This document shows positions 34,187-45,286 of a stretch of 56,711 nt of DNA, in pieces. Numbering within the stretch: the first letter of the stretch is position 1; every line of letters starts with the position of its first letter. Below the pieces are notes generated by a model. That model had not been told where the DNA came from. It saw only the letters and a program-made list of their open reading frames with translations, and did not search any database. A program made the translations under genes and the position numbers. The stretch comes from Cylindrodendrum hubeiense (Eukaryota; Ascomycota; Sordariomycetes; Hypocreales; Nectriaceae), in assembly GCA_014621425.1 (NCBI GenBank), contig JAANBB010000260.1, forward strand, positions 1 through 56,711. Reading direction: 5' to 3'.

Positions 34187-36262
34187 ATGGACACAGGCCC
34201 CAACACCAACATGGCCCACATCACGCCTAAGTTGCATGAAACTGCGACGGGAGACGACACGCAAAAGCTCCCAGGATCTTACCCGTCAGAGGAAACGTCA
34301 ACGCGTTTCGATTCCCCAAAGGGAGATGTCTCCCAAGTGCATGGTTTGGAGCACAATACGCTTCACAAGCACATCGATTCCCGAGGCTTGAATGAGGGTC
34401 AAAATACGACGCCTGGTCACAGCTACACCGATTCCGGTGTCGGATTGATAAACGCCCACGATTTTGCTCCTGATTATCAGCCGTCGGAAGCAAAACTTGA
34501 CAATCAGAGAGCGGCATTCGATACCCAGAGAGCAACTATAAGTCATGACCAAGACCGACCTCTTGAACAGGAACATGAACTTCCTACTCGTATCGGCGCT
34601 GCTGGGACTACCAACTTGGCTTCTCATCAGGTTGAGAATCACAGCTTGGATGCCAGTGAAGAACATCCTTATTGGGGAGATCTTCCCCAGGGTGAGGGCG
34701 TGTACAACACCGTCACGGGACATGGCAGTCGAGAGGGCGAGGCTCAACCTCAGGGAGATCTTCACCAGGGTGCAGGCGTGTACAACACCGTCACGGGACA
34801 TGGCAGTCGAGAGGACGAGGCTCAACGTCACCAGGGAGATCTTCACCAGGGTACAGGCGTGTACAACACCGTCACGGGACATGGAAGCCGAGAGGATGAG
34901 GCTCAACGTCATCGGGAGATTCATAATAGGGAATCTGGGGTTGATGAAGCGACTATCACATCACCACCAGCCACTAGCGACCCGCTCAGCGCCTCGGATC
35001 TGCAGCCTTCGTCTCTATCAACGAATCGTACCCGTACACCCGCAGACACACAGACGCATGGAGAACACGAAAGTTCCCGTTCCAAGGAGAGTATGGTAGG
35101 CGTTGGTGCTACTGCTGCGACTGCTGCGGCCGCTGTGGCTTGGGCCGCGTCGTCCGGTACCGGTAATAGTCGACAAGAGGACGAATCCCGCAAGAATGTC
35201 GGCAACCTCAACGAATCGAAGACTACTCAAGACGCAAAGCACATCAGATTTCTGGACAATTCCAAATTCGAAAAGAGTGAGGATGCTGTCGAGAAGCAAG
35301 CCTATGATAAGAAACCTCACTCAGGCAAAGAAAGCCACTCAAATGGCATCTTCCATCGAAGTCACGAAGACAAACAACATCCTAAACCTATGTCCGACAA
35401 AAGCCTTAAAAACCACGCAAACGCTGAGGATTCTACACCCGCCAAACACGATTTAGTCACTGGCATGTACCGGCACGACCACACCGAGAGGGCTCCCGAA
35501 CCTGGCTTGAAGGATCGAATTGTGAGAGATCAAGATCAGTACCGCCAGGGCAATGCCGGGCCGAATCAGGCAATCAACAATTCAACGACGAGGAATGATG
35601 GGTTCGAGAATGTTGGGCACGCTGATCGAGACCACAGCGCCGCTCCGGCTTTTGCACTTGCCGGGGCAGGAGGTGTAGCTGCTTATGCTGCCTCAAGGGG
35701 TCGAGAGCATGACGAGCAGGAGAAAGACAGGGTTCCTGGTGGTTATCAGTACCAGCCCGCCGAGCAGGGCACTATTAGAGACCAGTTCCTATCCAACGAA
35801 CAAGGGGATAATGGCCATCGTGTTCCTACTACCAGTGCCTCGCCTGGGGTGAGGACCTGTGATTCGGCACCTCTTCCGCCCGCATCAAATCTAGGGTCTG
35901 ATGACTTTAACCATACGGCCGGGCTTGGTGCTGGAGCTGGAGAATCTCAAGGCTTGGAAAGGCAAACTGCAAAATTTCGCGAGAACTTTGCAAACAATCA
36001 CTCACCACATGGTCTAAAGCCAGCTGCTGAGACTGTGCCCGTTGCTGCACCACGGACAAAGGTGTCCAATACCTCTAACGAGGGAATGCTCGATACTTTC
36101 GATAGGTCTGGGGCGCATGGAGCTGGAGATTTAGGCTCATCAGAAGGTGTTAAGACGGAGCCGGGTTTGACGGAATCTGCCAACAAGGGTGATTATAACC
36201 TGCTCTCTTCCGGCACGCCTTCTGGTATCAATATAGACCACCACGAGTCAAGCCAATCGTGA
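34187..36262 (+). CDS. Hydrophilic protein with GVYNTVTGHGS tandem repeats
   Basis: Intron-less frame of 691 aa, rich in His, Asp, Glu, Ser and Gly, predicted largely disordered. Residues 164-243 hold three tandem units of 26-27 aa with core GVYNTVTGHGSREDEAQ. I recall this core from Aspergillus proteins annotated as cell-surface or hypothetical; no function is established. Two alanine-rich segments (GVGATAATAAAAVAWAAS at ~305 and APAFALAGAGGVAAYAAS at ~486) are short hydrophobic helices that might insert in a membrane or form a glycine-zipper. There is no signal peptide and no GPI signal at the C-terminus. The start at 34187 follows a CT-rich leader. A stress or hydrophilin-like role is possible but not shown. 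Confidence 0.75.
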   Translation: MDTGPNTNMAHITPKLHETATGDDTQKLPGSYPSEETSTRFDSPKGDVSQVHGLEHNTLHKHIDSRGLNEGQNTTPGHSYTDSGVGLINAHDFAPDYQPSEAKLDNQRAAFDTQRATISHDQDRPLEQEHELPTRIGAAGTTNLASHQVENHSLDASEEHPYWGDLPQGEGVYNTVTGHGSREGEAQPQGDLHQGAGVYNTVTGHGSREDEAQRHQGDLHQGTGVYNTVTGHGSREDEAQRHREIHNRESGVDEATITSPPATSDPLSASDLQPSSLSTNRTRTPADTQTHGEHESSRSKESMVGVGATAATAAAAVAWAASSGTGNSRQEDESRKNVGNLNESKTTQDAKHIRFLDNSKFEKSEDAVEKQAYDKKPHSGKESHSNGIFHRSHEDKQHPKPMSDKSLKNHANAEDSTPAKHDLVTGMYRHDHTERAPEPGLKDRIVRDQDQYRQGNAGPNQAINNSTTRNDGFENVGHADRDHSAAPAFALAGAGGVAAYAASRGREHDEQEKDRVPGGYQYQPAEQGTIRDQFLSNEQGDNGHRVPTTSASPGVRTCDSAPLPPASNLGSDDFNHTAGLGAGAGESQGLERQTAKFRENFANNHSPHGLKPAAETVPVAAPRTKVSNTSNEGMLDTFDRSGAHGAGDLGSSEGVKTEPGLTESANKGDYNLLSSGTPSGINIDHHESSQS
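34676..34915 (+). repeat. Three tandem 78-81 bp coding repeats
   Basis: Units at 34676-34753, 34754-34834 and 34835-34915 encode GDLHQGxGVYNTVTGHGSRE-type repeats. Units 2 and 3 are nearly identical at DNA level, including synonymous sites, so the last duplication is recent or copies are homogenised. Confidence 0.9.
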
Positions 36263-38657
36263 GGCTATACTGAGGCCTAGGTAATGTAATATCAAACTAA
36301 GCTACTCCGGGATAGGAGTCATCATAATTACCTTATTCCCAACACTTCCGTTAGTGCTGTTGTCGCAGGATCAATTCCAGTCACATTCAAATGTTGAAGG
36401 AAGGCAGAAGAGGGGAGGAAAATATTGAAAGTGAAGGAAAATTGCAAAACTTACGCAGTTCCACAACGAACAGGTAGCTTTCAAGTTGATAGGATTCAAT
36501 ATGAGATTAGCAACGTAACTTAAAACTGTACAAGATGTGAAAAAAAAAAACCGATACAAGCATCCACTTGCGAAAATACAAATATTACATGAGAGGTAAA
36601 ATATGATTAAATTTACTACCCAAATCTCTCCGGGTTTGGTGCAAAGCCACCCGCTTTACCAGTGAATGAAGGTTCTAGTAGACGGCTTACTCAGGCTTAA
36701 CTTCATGGCGGATCTAACTAACTCGATAGTTCACACGGGTATTTTTGACAGGTTGAGTTGTCACTATGTGACCCCTGCAGTCCGGCTCATGCCGAGATAT
36801 TCTTAGCTGCTTACGACCAGGGAAGCTTCTTTGGCTGAGAAAGACCGGGGACGTCTGGAAATAGAGAAGTCATGGGGAGCAAGAGGTTTAGATATATAGT
36901 AATATTTAAATGATTGGAACGATCAAAAGGATATCATAACGGCAAATTCTGCCTATGTTGACGAAAACAACAATTCACACGACCAAAGTCATTCCATTCA
37001 CTACCCCGCAAAGTTGAGGCACCCCGGTTGGATGGTGGGGTGGTGACTAATTCGGCGTCGACCACAGATTACCTGGCATAACACTAAGAAATCCGTCTCA
37101 ATTCGTCTGATCTTGAGGACTGCCATGGGGTGCCTATCTGTGGAGAGTCTCGTGGCTATAAGACCAATTTTATTGTTGTCGTGATTGTTGTCTTGATTGC
37201 CTCAGCATGGAAGTGAGCACAATGCAGAGGCAGAGCTTCGGCAAGGTGAAACAAGGTGGCGCTGAGCCAGTTCACACCGTCCCATGAGAGCGAGGCACGT
37301 CAGCCGGCGAAGATATTTTTGCGGGAGCGGCCGCCCTTTTAAAGTGCAACTCTCCATCTCGGTGTACATTGACCGCAGTTGAATCTTTCGGAGTCGCCTC
37401 CGTCGCCTTTTCGTCGGCCAGAGCCGCCATGCTTTTCTTTTTCCAGTGTCGCGTGATGCTGCTGGTCCGGGCTGAGCTCGCCCGGCTGAAAGCGCCCTCT
37501 CCACCGCCCCGAAACCCCCTGCGCATAATTCCATAACTTCAGTACTAAGTTGCCACTGAAGCTATCGTTTGGGGTCGGGAAATTTCCCGTTTGGCCGAGA
37601 GCGGCTTGTACGGGGACTGACGCTCATGGTGACCGCATGTAGCTCCCAATTGACCATATCTCGCCGGATCAGAAGCCGGTGAGGGCATCGCATCATGATA
37701 GCATCAGTGAATACACGACTTGAACACTCGTACATAAACAATGGCTCGGTGGATCGAATGGGGAGGGATCAAGCTTCCGGCAGCTGACGAGGCCGTGCAG
37801 ACCGCAGAATTAAGGATCGGCACAGACGAGGCAATTGTGAGCTGCCGGCCGGCGTTACCACTTGCGGAGACGATGCTCGCGAGTAATGGGCCATGCCGGG
37901 GCCGCCCCCAAGTGGATCGTGATGCACGCCAGATCTGAAGTCGGACGAGATTTGTTTCTTCCCTGCAGCGATTATTGGCTGACGATTGGAGAAGAACATT
38001 CGGCAATAGTGGATGTGTGTTTCCATAGTTAGTTGCCGCTGTTCCCGCTGCATCTACCCAGCTACCCTGTCTGTCCCCGCGATACCTTCCCTGTCCCTGC
38101 GATTCGGACGTGGGGCCCGCGCAGAGATGCGTCGACGAAGTGAAAGCGGGATCGCGACGGCGGGGAATCGGAACAGGCCGCTAATCACATCGCCCGATGT
38201 CGTGCATACGTGTCAGCCAATGTTGCTTTTTTGGCGCCTCCATGTATCATGCTGGCACACCGGGAGGCTCGAGTTGCATGGCAGCCTTCTCCGAAGACCT
38301 TGTTGACTTCAATAACCGCTGTGCTTTTTCGCAGTGGGGCGCACATGACAACTCATCAACCAAGGAGGTTGGCGCAATTGCCTTTAGCTGTCTTGCATAT
38401 TGCTCAGGGATCAGGGAGGGAGCATCACGGTGCTGTCCAAAGCCATTCGGGATCTTTAGGATGTTTGTCGGCAAGCTCCTAGCGCTTAGAGCCGTCTCGT
38501 GAGGTTATTGCCGTCTTGATCTGGCTATATAAGACTTCATCTCGAGCGCTCTTGGATCAAATTCTCACCATCAACAACCCTCACACTCTCAACACTCAAC
38601 TACCACTTTCAAACTTCACTCAAGACTTCCGTCTTTCACCCACCACCAACAATCAAC
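36263..38657. other. 2.4-kb gene-poor region
   Basis: Only short, motif-free open frames. The last 130 bases contain the promoter and leader of the small gene at 38658. Confidence 0.5.
38526..38657 (+). promoter_or_regulatory. TATA box and CA/CT-rich leader of the small gene
   Basis: TATATAAG at 38526-38533 lies 125 bases before the ATG. The following leader is almost free of G (runs of accctcacactctcaacac type) and ends aatcaac before ATG. G-poor leaders with a TATA box are typical of highly expressed fungal genes. Confidence 0.55.
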
Positions 38658-39073
38658 ATGTCTGCCCCCACCGCGTAAGACTTCCCTTCTCTCCTCTCCG
38701 GGCTCGTGAGCACCGCGCTCGCAATGGCCATTCGAGCTTGAACAGCCTTGAAGAATCCATCTAACACTTCCCAGTAGCCTCTCCAAGAACGCCTACCAGA
38801 GCGACTCCGACTCTGAGCGTGGTGGCAAGAGCCAGTTTGTCGTTCCCCTGCCCACCGCCACCGGCCTCTCCAAGCCCGCTGGTAAGCATCACAACCATTT
38901 AAAACTCGAGCAACTTCTAACAATTTCTCACAGGCCAGCTCCTCAAGGGCCCCACCGACGAGAACGGCAAGAACACCTCTGCCGCTCTCCTTGTCGGCAT
39001 CAAGCTCGACCTCGAGGCCGAGGTCCACCTGACTGCCCGTGTCAAGGGTGACATCTGCGTCGGTCTTTACTAG
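38658..39073 (+). CDS. Small conserved-looking 87-aa protein
   Basis: Three exons, 38658-38674, 38775-38881 and 38934-39073, joined over 100- and 52-nt introns, give 87 aa. The first exon codes only MSAPTA, which is why simple ORF searches miss the gene. The protein has a Ser/Asp-rich stretch (YQSDSDSERGGK), then QFVVPLPTATGLSKPAGQ and a C-terminal block LLVGIKLDLEAEVHLTARVK. No family is recognised. Third-position C bias, clean splice sites and a TATA plus G-poor leader suggest strong expression. No signal peptide or membrane segment. It stands alone between two gene-poor regions. Confidence 0.75.
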
Positions 39074-40089
39074 ACGGATTAATATCTACTTAATCTTGGA
39101 AGAGATGTCCGATCTCTAAAAAGTGGATTGGGATGGGTTGCTGGCCCTGCTGATGCCTATGATTGAGCGGAAAGCATCTCAAGTACTGGGATCCTTTCTA
39201 GGTGACCACAGGGCCCGGGGTTTTGGATTATGGGTTCCCTTTGTTTCTCATGAATTTGCACTATAAAACCACAAATACACACACACGCGACATATTTAGT
39301 CGTCTAAAAATGATCTTGCCACTTTTACTACATAAAGTTTTAATAGCGATGATTGAGAAAGGTAGCCAAAACAATGCATAAGCATCAGTTCTACAGAAAT
39401 CCAATTCTAATCTCTAGCTCACACCAAGTAACCTGTTATCAGTAAATTAGACGTCAGTGCGAGGCTCGGATTCAATATTCAACTGCAACTGGTGTGGGAT
39501 CTGGATTGATTCTGAAGCCGTTCTCAAGTTCAGAGTCAAGATATCAAGGCGATGATGGTCATCTACCTGTGCAATTGATTCCAAGCAATAAAGCTGTAGG
39601 GTAATCATCTGTCTTGAAATAATATCAGAGCAAGGCCGACAAGTTTTGCATCAAGAGGAGCAAGCACAGTCAGCTGAAGCTCTCAGTTGTAAGAAACAAC
39701 CCCAGTGCCATTTTTCTCATTTGTAATTTCCCCGGGGAACATGTTCTTGTGGAGAGACCAATGAATAGACTCCGAGACGAACTTCATGCACACCAAAATT
39801 GGTTCCCGTTCTCAAGGATCTTCCGTTGAGAAACGGCAACAAGTCATAACGACCGCTGAGGTGCAGCCTGCAAGGACCCACTTTTGGCATCGAGTCTTCG
39901 TTCGTGCAAGGGACCCTGTTCTTGAGCGCCCCGCACTTGATCATGTTGCTGTTTTTCCTCGTCTCAGAGATCACAAAGTCCACCGGCAACACTCACGCCC
40001 GGCCAAATCCATACTTGAGCTCTTAGAAACTGCTTCAACATTGATCCTTATCAGTCCAAGACGATCTCACTTATTTGACACCGGGACCG
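39074..40089. other. Intergenic
   Basis: 1 kb; the 3' untranslated region of the small gene and the promoter of the next. No gene recognised. Confidence 0.5.
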
Positions 40090-40563
40090 ATGTCAGAGAA
40101 CAGCCCAGTTTTGTGTCCCGAAGAAGGGAAAGCCGCTGGTCCAAACGACGAGAACGAGACAGAAAGCAAGCAAGTCTGGGACGATGGGCCTTTAGCTAAA
40201 AATGGACCTGAAATCGGGAAAGTTAATAGCGACGATAACTCAGAGAAGAAGTTTGATGCAGCGGACTTCAAGGTAATATGGGATAAAGCTATAGAAGAGA
40301 CGAGAGGTATGGACCAAGAAGCGCTGGAGGCGAAGTTTCCATGGATGAGTGAGTTCCCAGGCATCGAAATATTTGCATGAGAAAACATTCAACTGTTGGC
40401 TGATAAAAACCTTTTTATTTTAGAAAACACACCTCCGACAACGGTCGGATCCGATGTGGTAGCTGAAATATTAGAGGAGATGTTTGAGGAGACGGTGCCA
40501 GAGACCGAAAAAGAGGAGGAGAACACTGCACCTCGTAGGAGTCCACTCACCAAGAATAGTTGA
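40090..40563 (+). CDS. Acidic 132-aa hypothetical protein
   Basis: Two exons, 40090-40348 and 40424-40563, with a gtgagt donor and ttttag acceptor over a 75-nt intron. The product is strongly acidic (for example EETVPETEKEEENTAP) and contains a possible helical block FDAADFKVIWDKAIEETRGM. The ATG at 40090 is chosen because the longer reading from 40075 begins with TTG. No family recognised; no signal peptide. It could be a species-restricted gene, and a chance open frame cannot be excluded, although the exact splice phase supports it. Confidence 0.5.
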
Positions 40564-41532
40564 ACTCAAAGAATGTGGTAATCTAATTAGAAGCACGCTA
40601 CTTGCTGTCCCATTGATCTGCCCCCTTACATCACAATTATAGCAGACGACAAGCTGCCACCTTCAATCGCCAATTAATCTACGGATTCCGATACTTATCC
40701 CGTACGAGCTAATGAGATTTACTGAAAGCTACCAAGTGATTACCTACTGGTCAAATTCCCGGGTTTGGATGACATCTTGATTCACATTAACCGCATCGGA
40801 TATATGTACATCGCAAGTCGGCTTGAATATAAAAATCGCCTAGTCTACGACTCCACATGAATCAGTTGGAAGAGGAGCAAATAATTACCCTAACATTAAC
40901 TTTTTGTGCAGCAAGAGGTCTAGCACTGTTTTGGAGGAGGCAACACTCGCCGAGTCAGCCGTGCCTGGACCGGTTTGAGGTAAACACAACCCTGAAGGCC
41001 GGAGGGCGAGATGACTTGTCAACTTGGTTTAGACAGCAAGACGGCTGCCGACCAGCGGCTAAAAAAATAGTGGTAACTTCTCCATCTCACCCTCGGAGTG
41101 CCCTTGCTTGTTTCTAACTAGTGGAAGCTAGGTGGCGTTTTCCTAGTCACTGAGGGCGAATCAAATCGACAGACTTCCTCAACAGGTTGCCTTGTCTGTA
41201 CATGGAAATTTGTATGGTAATGTTCACGAGGGGTATCGTTCAGGGACGGGGCGAAATTAAATGTGTCACGGCAAACCCTTGCACGATAGATAGACCATTA
41301 TCGCATCGAGTAAGTGGAGTTGAAGAGGCCATGTGGAAAATTGTTGAGAGTTGTGCAAGAAGCGAGAAGGCTGTTGTGTGGTGCACTGGCGGTACAGCCT
41401 GATTGTAAAAAGAGGGTTGGGCGTTGGGCAGGCTGAGCACCGCCTCATTCTGATCGCATCAGGCTGCGTCATTTAACCAGATTACTCCACAGAAGCCCAA
41501 GACTTCATATCTTAGCTGTTCAAATCGCAAGC
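40564..41532. other. Intergenic upstream of the NLR gene
   Basis: About 1 kb without a recognisable gene; includes the promoter of the NLR. Confidence 0.5.
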
Positions 41533-43961
41533 ATGATGGATCATCCAGCGTCATCCCGCCGCAAAGTTTCCGACAACCGATTTAGGGACAATACAACCAT
41601 CAACCAGGGCAATGTCCATTATCACTTGCCCCACCAACCGGCCCGAGCCGTCGTCCGCGTCATCCCTTATCCTCGCAATGAGGACGTCATCAACCGTCCG
41701 GACATCGTTACCAAACTCAACGACCTTCTATCTGCCACGCCGAAATATTGCAGCGCAGCCCTCTGGGGTCTAGGTGGCACAGGGTGAGTTCTTTCACCCA
41801 ATCACACAGGCATATACTAACCTGCTCAAGGAAAACACAGATTGCGCTCGACTATGCATACCAGCAATGCGACAACTCGGACTGCTCTGTCTTCTGGGTG
41901 CACGCCGACAGCGAAGCAACTTTCTCGCATGACTATAAGTCAATAGCGAAGGAGCTTGGTATACATGAGAGTCTTAAAAACGAAGACTTGCTCGCAGCCG
42001 TGCGCGATGGCATTAAGGCACTGCCGCGATGGGTGCTGATCCTCGACAATGCAGACGACTTGACGATATTCGGTGTAGAACAAGGAGATGGTCAAGCGAA
42101 GAACTTGGACGAGTACATTCCTCGAGGATCTACAGGAACAGTGTTGTGGACGAGCCGAGATGGACGAATCAGAGGGTCGCTGGTAGGCTCACGGCGTGGC
42201 ATTCAAGTGTCGTTCATGGCAACTGAAGAGGCCAAACAGCTCCTTGCAATAGCAAGAGATCAAAAGACGGGAGGACAGAAGGCGGAAACCACGGCTTTGA
42301 TTAAAGAACTCCAGTCGCTCCCGCTGGCGATTTCACAGGCTGGGGCATATATGCGGCGTACAGAGACATCAGTCAAGGAGTACTTGATTCTGTTGAAACA
42401 GGTCAAGATGCGATGGGATATCCTAAGGGAAACTGAATGTGATCGGCACCGAAGAAACGACGTTCCAAACAGCATCCTGGAAACGTGGAGCATATCGATC
42501 AATCACATCCGACAGACAAGCGAAATGGCTTATAATATTCTGCATGTGATGGCATACGTCAACAATGAAGATATCTCGCATGAGATGATAGCGGCAGCTG
42601 TTAGCTATGCTGACGATAAACACGCCGAACAACCAGAGGAGATTGAGGTTGCTAGGGCCATTACAAGGCTGAAAGAGTTTTCATTTCTCAGTATGCATCA
42701 GGTGAGAGAAAAAGAACGGAGTTACAAGATGCATAAACTTTTACAGGAGGCTGTGCGATATGGGTTGAGTGTGGCCAAGTCAAGTAAGGAATGCATCCAG
42801 ATCTCTTCTGTGAAAGGTCGGTTGGAGGAAGGAGATGAGAGATACTTCTCGACGATTGCATTGAAGGTTATGAGGAAGCTGTTCCCGGTGTCAACCCCAG
42901 AAACGTGGTCAGTCTGCGACAAATACATGCCGCATGTAGTGCAATTGGCAGAGTGGTCAAAATTAACTGAGCAGGGAATGGAGATGTCAAAACTGCTTAG
43001 CCGAGTCTCAGGCTTTCTTTATGATCGAGGGCGCTGGCGGGAGAGAGAACCTGTGGATGTCAAGACGTTGGAACTTCGACAAGAAGTGCTTGGGCAGAAG
43101 CATCCGGATACGATCAGCAGTATGTCAAATCTTACGACAACATACTATGAACAGGGCCGCTATAAGAAATCTGAACTGATGGATATCAAGATATTGACAC
43201 TTCGGCAGGAAGCACTAGGAGAGAAGCATCCAAATACGATCAGCAGTAAAGCGGGTTTGGCTGCAACATACTATGCACAAGGCCGATATGATGAGGCCGA
43301 GCCTATAGAAGAAGAAGTATTAAAGCTACGGCGAGAGGTATTGGGAAAGAAGCACCCAGATACAATTAAGAGTATGGTGGCACTCGCGATAACATACCAT
43401 GAGCAAGGTCGATATAATAAGGCCGAACGAATGAAAGCAGAAGCATTGAAGCTACAGCGAGAGTTACGAGGGGAAAAGCACCCAGATACGATCTGGTGTA
43501 TGTCGGAGCTCGCGACAACATACTATGCGCAAGGCTGGTACGATAAGGCTGAGACTATTGATATTAAAGTATTAAAGCTACGGCGAGAGGTACTGGGAAA
43601 GAAGCACCCAGATACAATTAACAGCATGGCGGCACTCGCGACAACATACCATGAGCAAGGCCGATACGATAAGGCCGAGCGCATGCAAGTAGAAGCACTG
43701 AAGCTCCTGCAGGAGGTGCTAGGAAAGAAGCACCCATATACGCTTGAAGCTATGCATGAGCTAGCTATTACCTGGAACAAGTGTGGCCGCCGCAATGAGG
43801 CCCTCTCTCTGTTGCAAAAATGCCTGCAATGGAAACATCTCGCCTTAGGGCAAGATCATCCTTCGACAAAAGCATCCTCAAAATACCTGGTGGAGTGGAA
43901 GCAAAGCCGCGGTGGTGGGTTCAGGCTTATTCTGAAGACAGCGTTCGGCTTGAGGAGATGA
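41533..43961 (+). CDS. NOD-like receptor: NB-ARC plus TPR repeats
   Basis: Two exons, 41533-41783 and 41831-43961, over a 47-nt intron (actaac branch), give 793 aa. The splice falls inside the P-loop, which reads GLGGTGKT (Lys85-Thr86) when joined. Walker B is WVLILDNADD (Asp156), then GSTGTVLWTSRDGR, SLPLAISQAGAYM (GLPL-type) and MHKLL (His385, MHD-type): a complete NB-ARC ATPase switch. The C-terminal third has six full and one partial TPR of exactly 42 aa, kinesin-light-chain type, with LGxKHPDTIxSMxxLAxTYxxQGRYxxAE. Such fungal NLRs act in non-self recognition and programmed cell death in known cases. The N-terminus is short (~70 aa) with NTTINQGNVHYHLP, similar to the Asn/Gly motif seen before the NB domain of other fungal NLRs; no enzymatic effector domain is present. 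Confidence 0.9.
43056..43811 (+). repeat. Six 126-bp TPR-coding repeats
   Basis: Six units of 126 bp in register from 43056. Units 3 and 5 (starting 43308 and 43560) are nearly identical at DNA level over long runs, a periodicity of 252 bp, so a two-TPR block was duplicated or is homogenised. Confidence 0.9.
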
Positions 43962-45286
43962 GATGACAAGCCGATCGTGACTGGAGCAAGCAAGCCTGGC
44001 GTCTATCCTATATAGTGATTTCTCCTGTATATTCTGAAATGTTCTGACCCAGACAATCATGGGTTAAATTACATATTCTCTGAAGTATTAAAATGACCGG
44101 AATCCTTGTCATGAACATTGGCATTACTGTAGTACCTCTATTTGAGTCGGAAATGAACCATTCGGCGGACATGGCTTCTCAAGTACCGTGATGCCGGCCG
44201 ATGTAGTGTGCCTTGGTAATAATCCCCCACTGGTCGTAAGAAAGTACCCGTGCACCAACAGATTGAATGGATCAAAAAGTGGACGCTTTTTGTGTCATCC
44301 TTCCCGGCGGATGGAGACTCGGCGAGCAGAGACCAGTTGGAGAAGCCATTACACCACCCCCTAGTCCTGAATTCGAGATGCGCTAGACAAGCGCCTCACA
44401 AACGTAGACAAAGCCGATGGCGCCAAGCAATCCAACGTCACGCCCCTTTTGGAATGAATAGGCAAACACGAGCATTGAGGGATGAAGAGATGCATCTGGA
44501 TTCGCACCGCCAAGTTTGTGTCACAAGACAGCCAGCACTGAGGCCCGCCACATTCACCTGTCAATGTGTCCCATAACCCCATAGCATGTCCGGCGCTTAC
44601 TTGCGACATGAAATAGCTGGCGAGAGGGTAGCCAGTCATTTCCTAGGTTCTATTCACCCCGCTTCCCGTGCCAAATATAGGAATCCCTTCAGACGCGTTG
44701 GTTCTACACCGCGCAGTAAGCCTCTATTCACCATGCGAAAGGTGTGCTACATGTACATAGATGGCTCTTAACTACCACGTTGTCGTGCAACGCCTTGTGA
44801 ACGCCCCAACGCCTCTGTGATTTTTGGCGTGCATTATTTGTGTCATCTCTCTGGATACGCCAAATACGCATCCCTCTCATGCGAGGTTGGCAGACTATCC
44901 CATCGGGCAACAAAGCTGTTGCAGCCCATCCCTTTGTCAATACCGAAGCCAAGAACACATTTCGCCTCCCCCTTACATGTAAACGGGTCTTGTGGCTTTG
45001 GAAGTATTTGGATTCATCTTGCTGATCGGCATTCATTTATCGCCCGATTTCCCGGTTCCCCGGTGTTAAACGTCATGAATCCTTGCTACGCACATGCGAC
45101 CCTGTATCACCACTTGCCACTCGTCCAGTCTAGCGGAATCCCCGGCCTCGACTCAACTCTCAAGTTTTCTTGAATAGAGTTTCACGTACGCCAGACTGAA
45201 AGGTGATTGGCATTGTCACTTCAACCCTAGATACTGCTTGGTTTGACCTGTCAATTGCATGTCTCCCGCCGAAGCACATCGCTTGC
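43962..45286. other. Intergenic, NLR / GPCR
   Basis: 1.3 kb with only short motif-free open frames. No gene seen. Confidence 0.5.

Noticed and set aside
43056..43811. 126-bp tandem repeats as a minisatellite or mobile element
   Set aside because: The unit equals 42 codons and encodes a canonical TPR in frame throughout, so it is protein-coding repeat structure.
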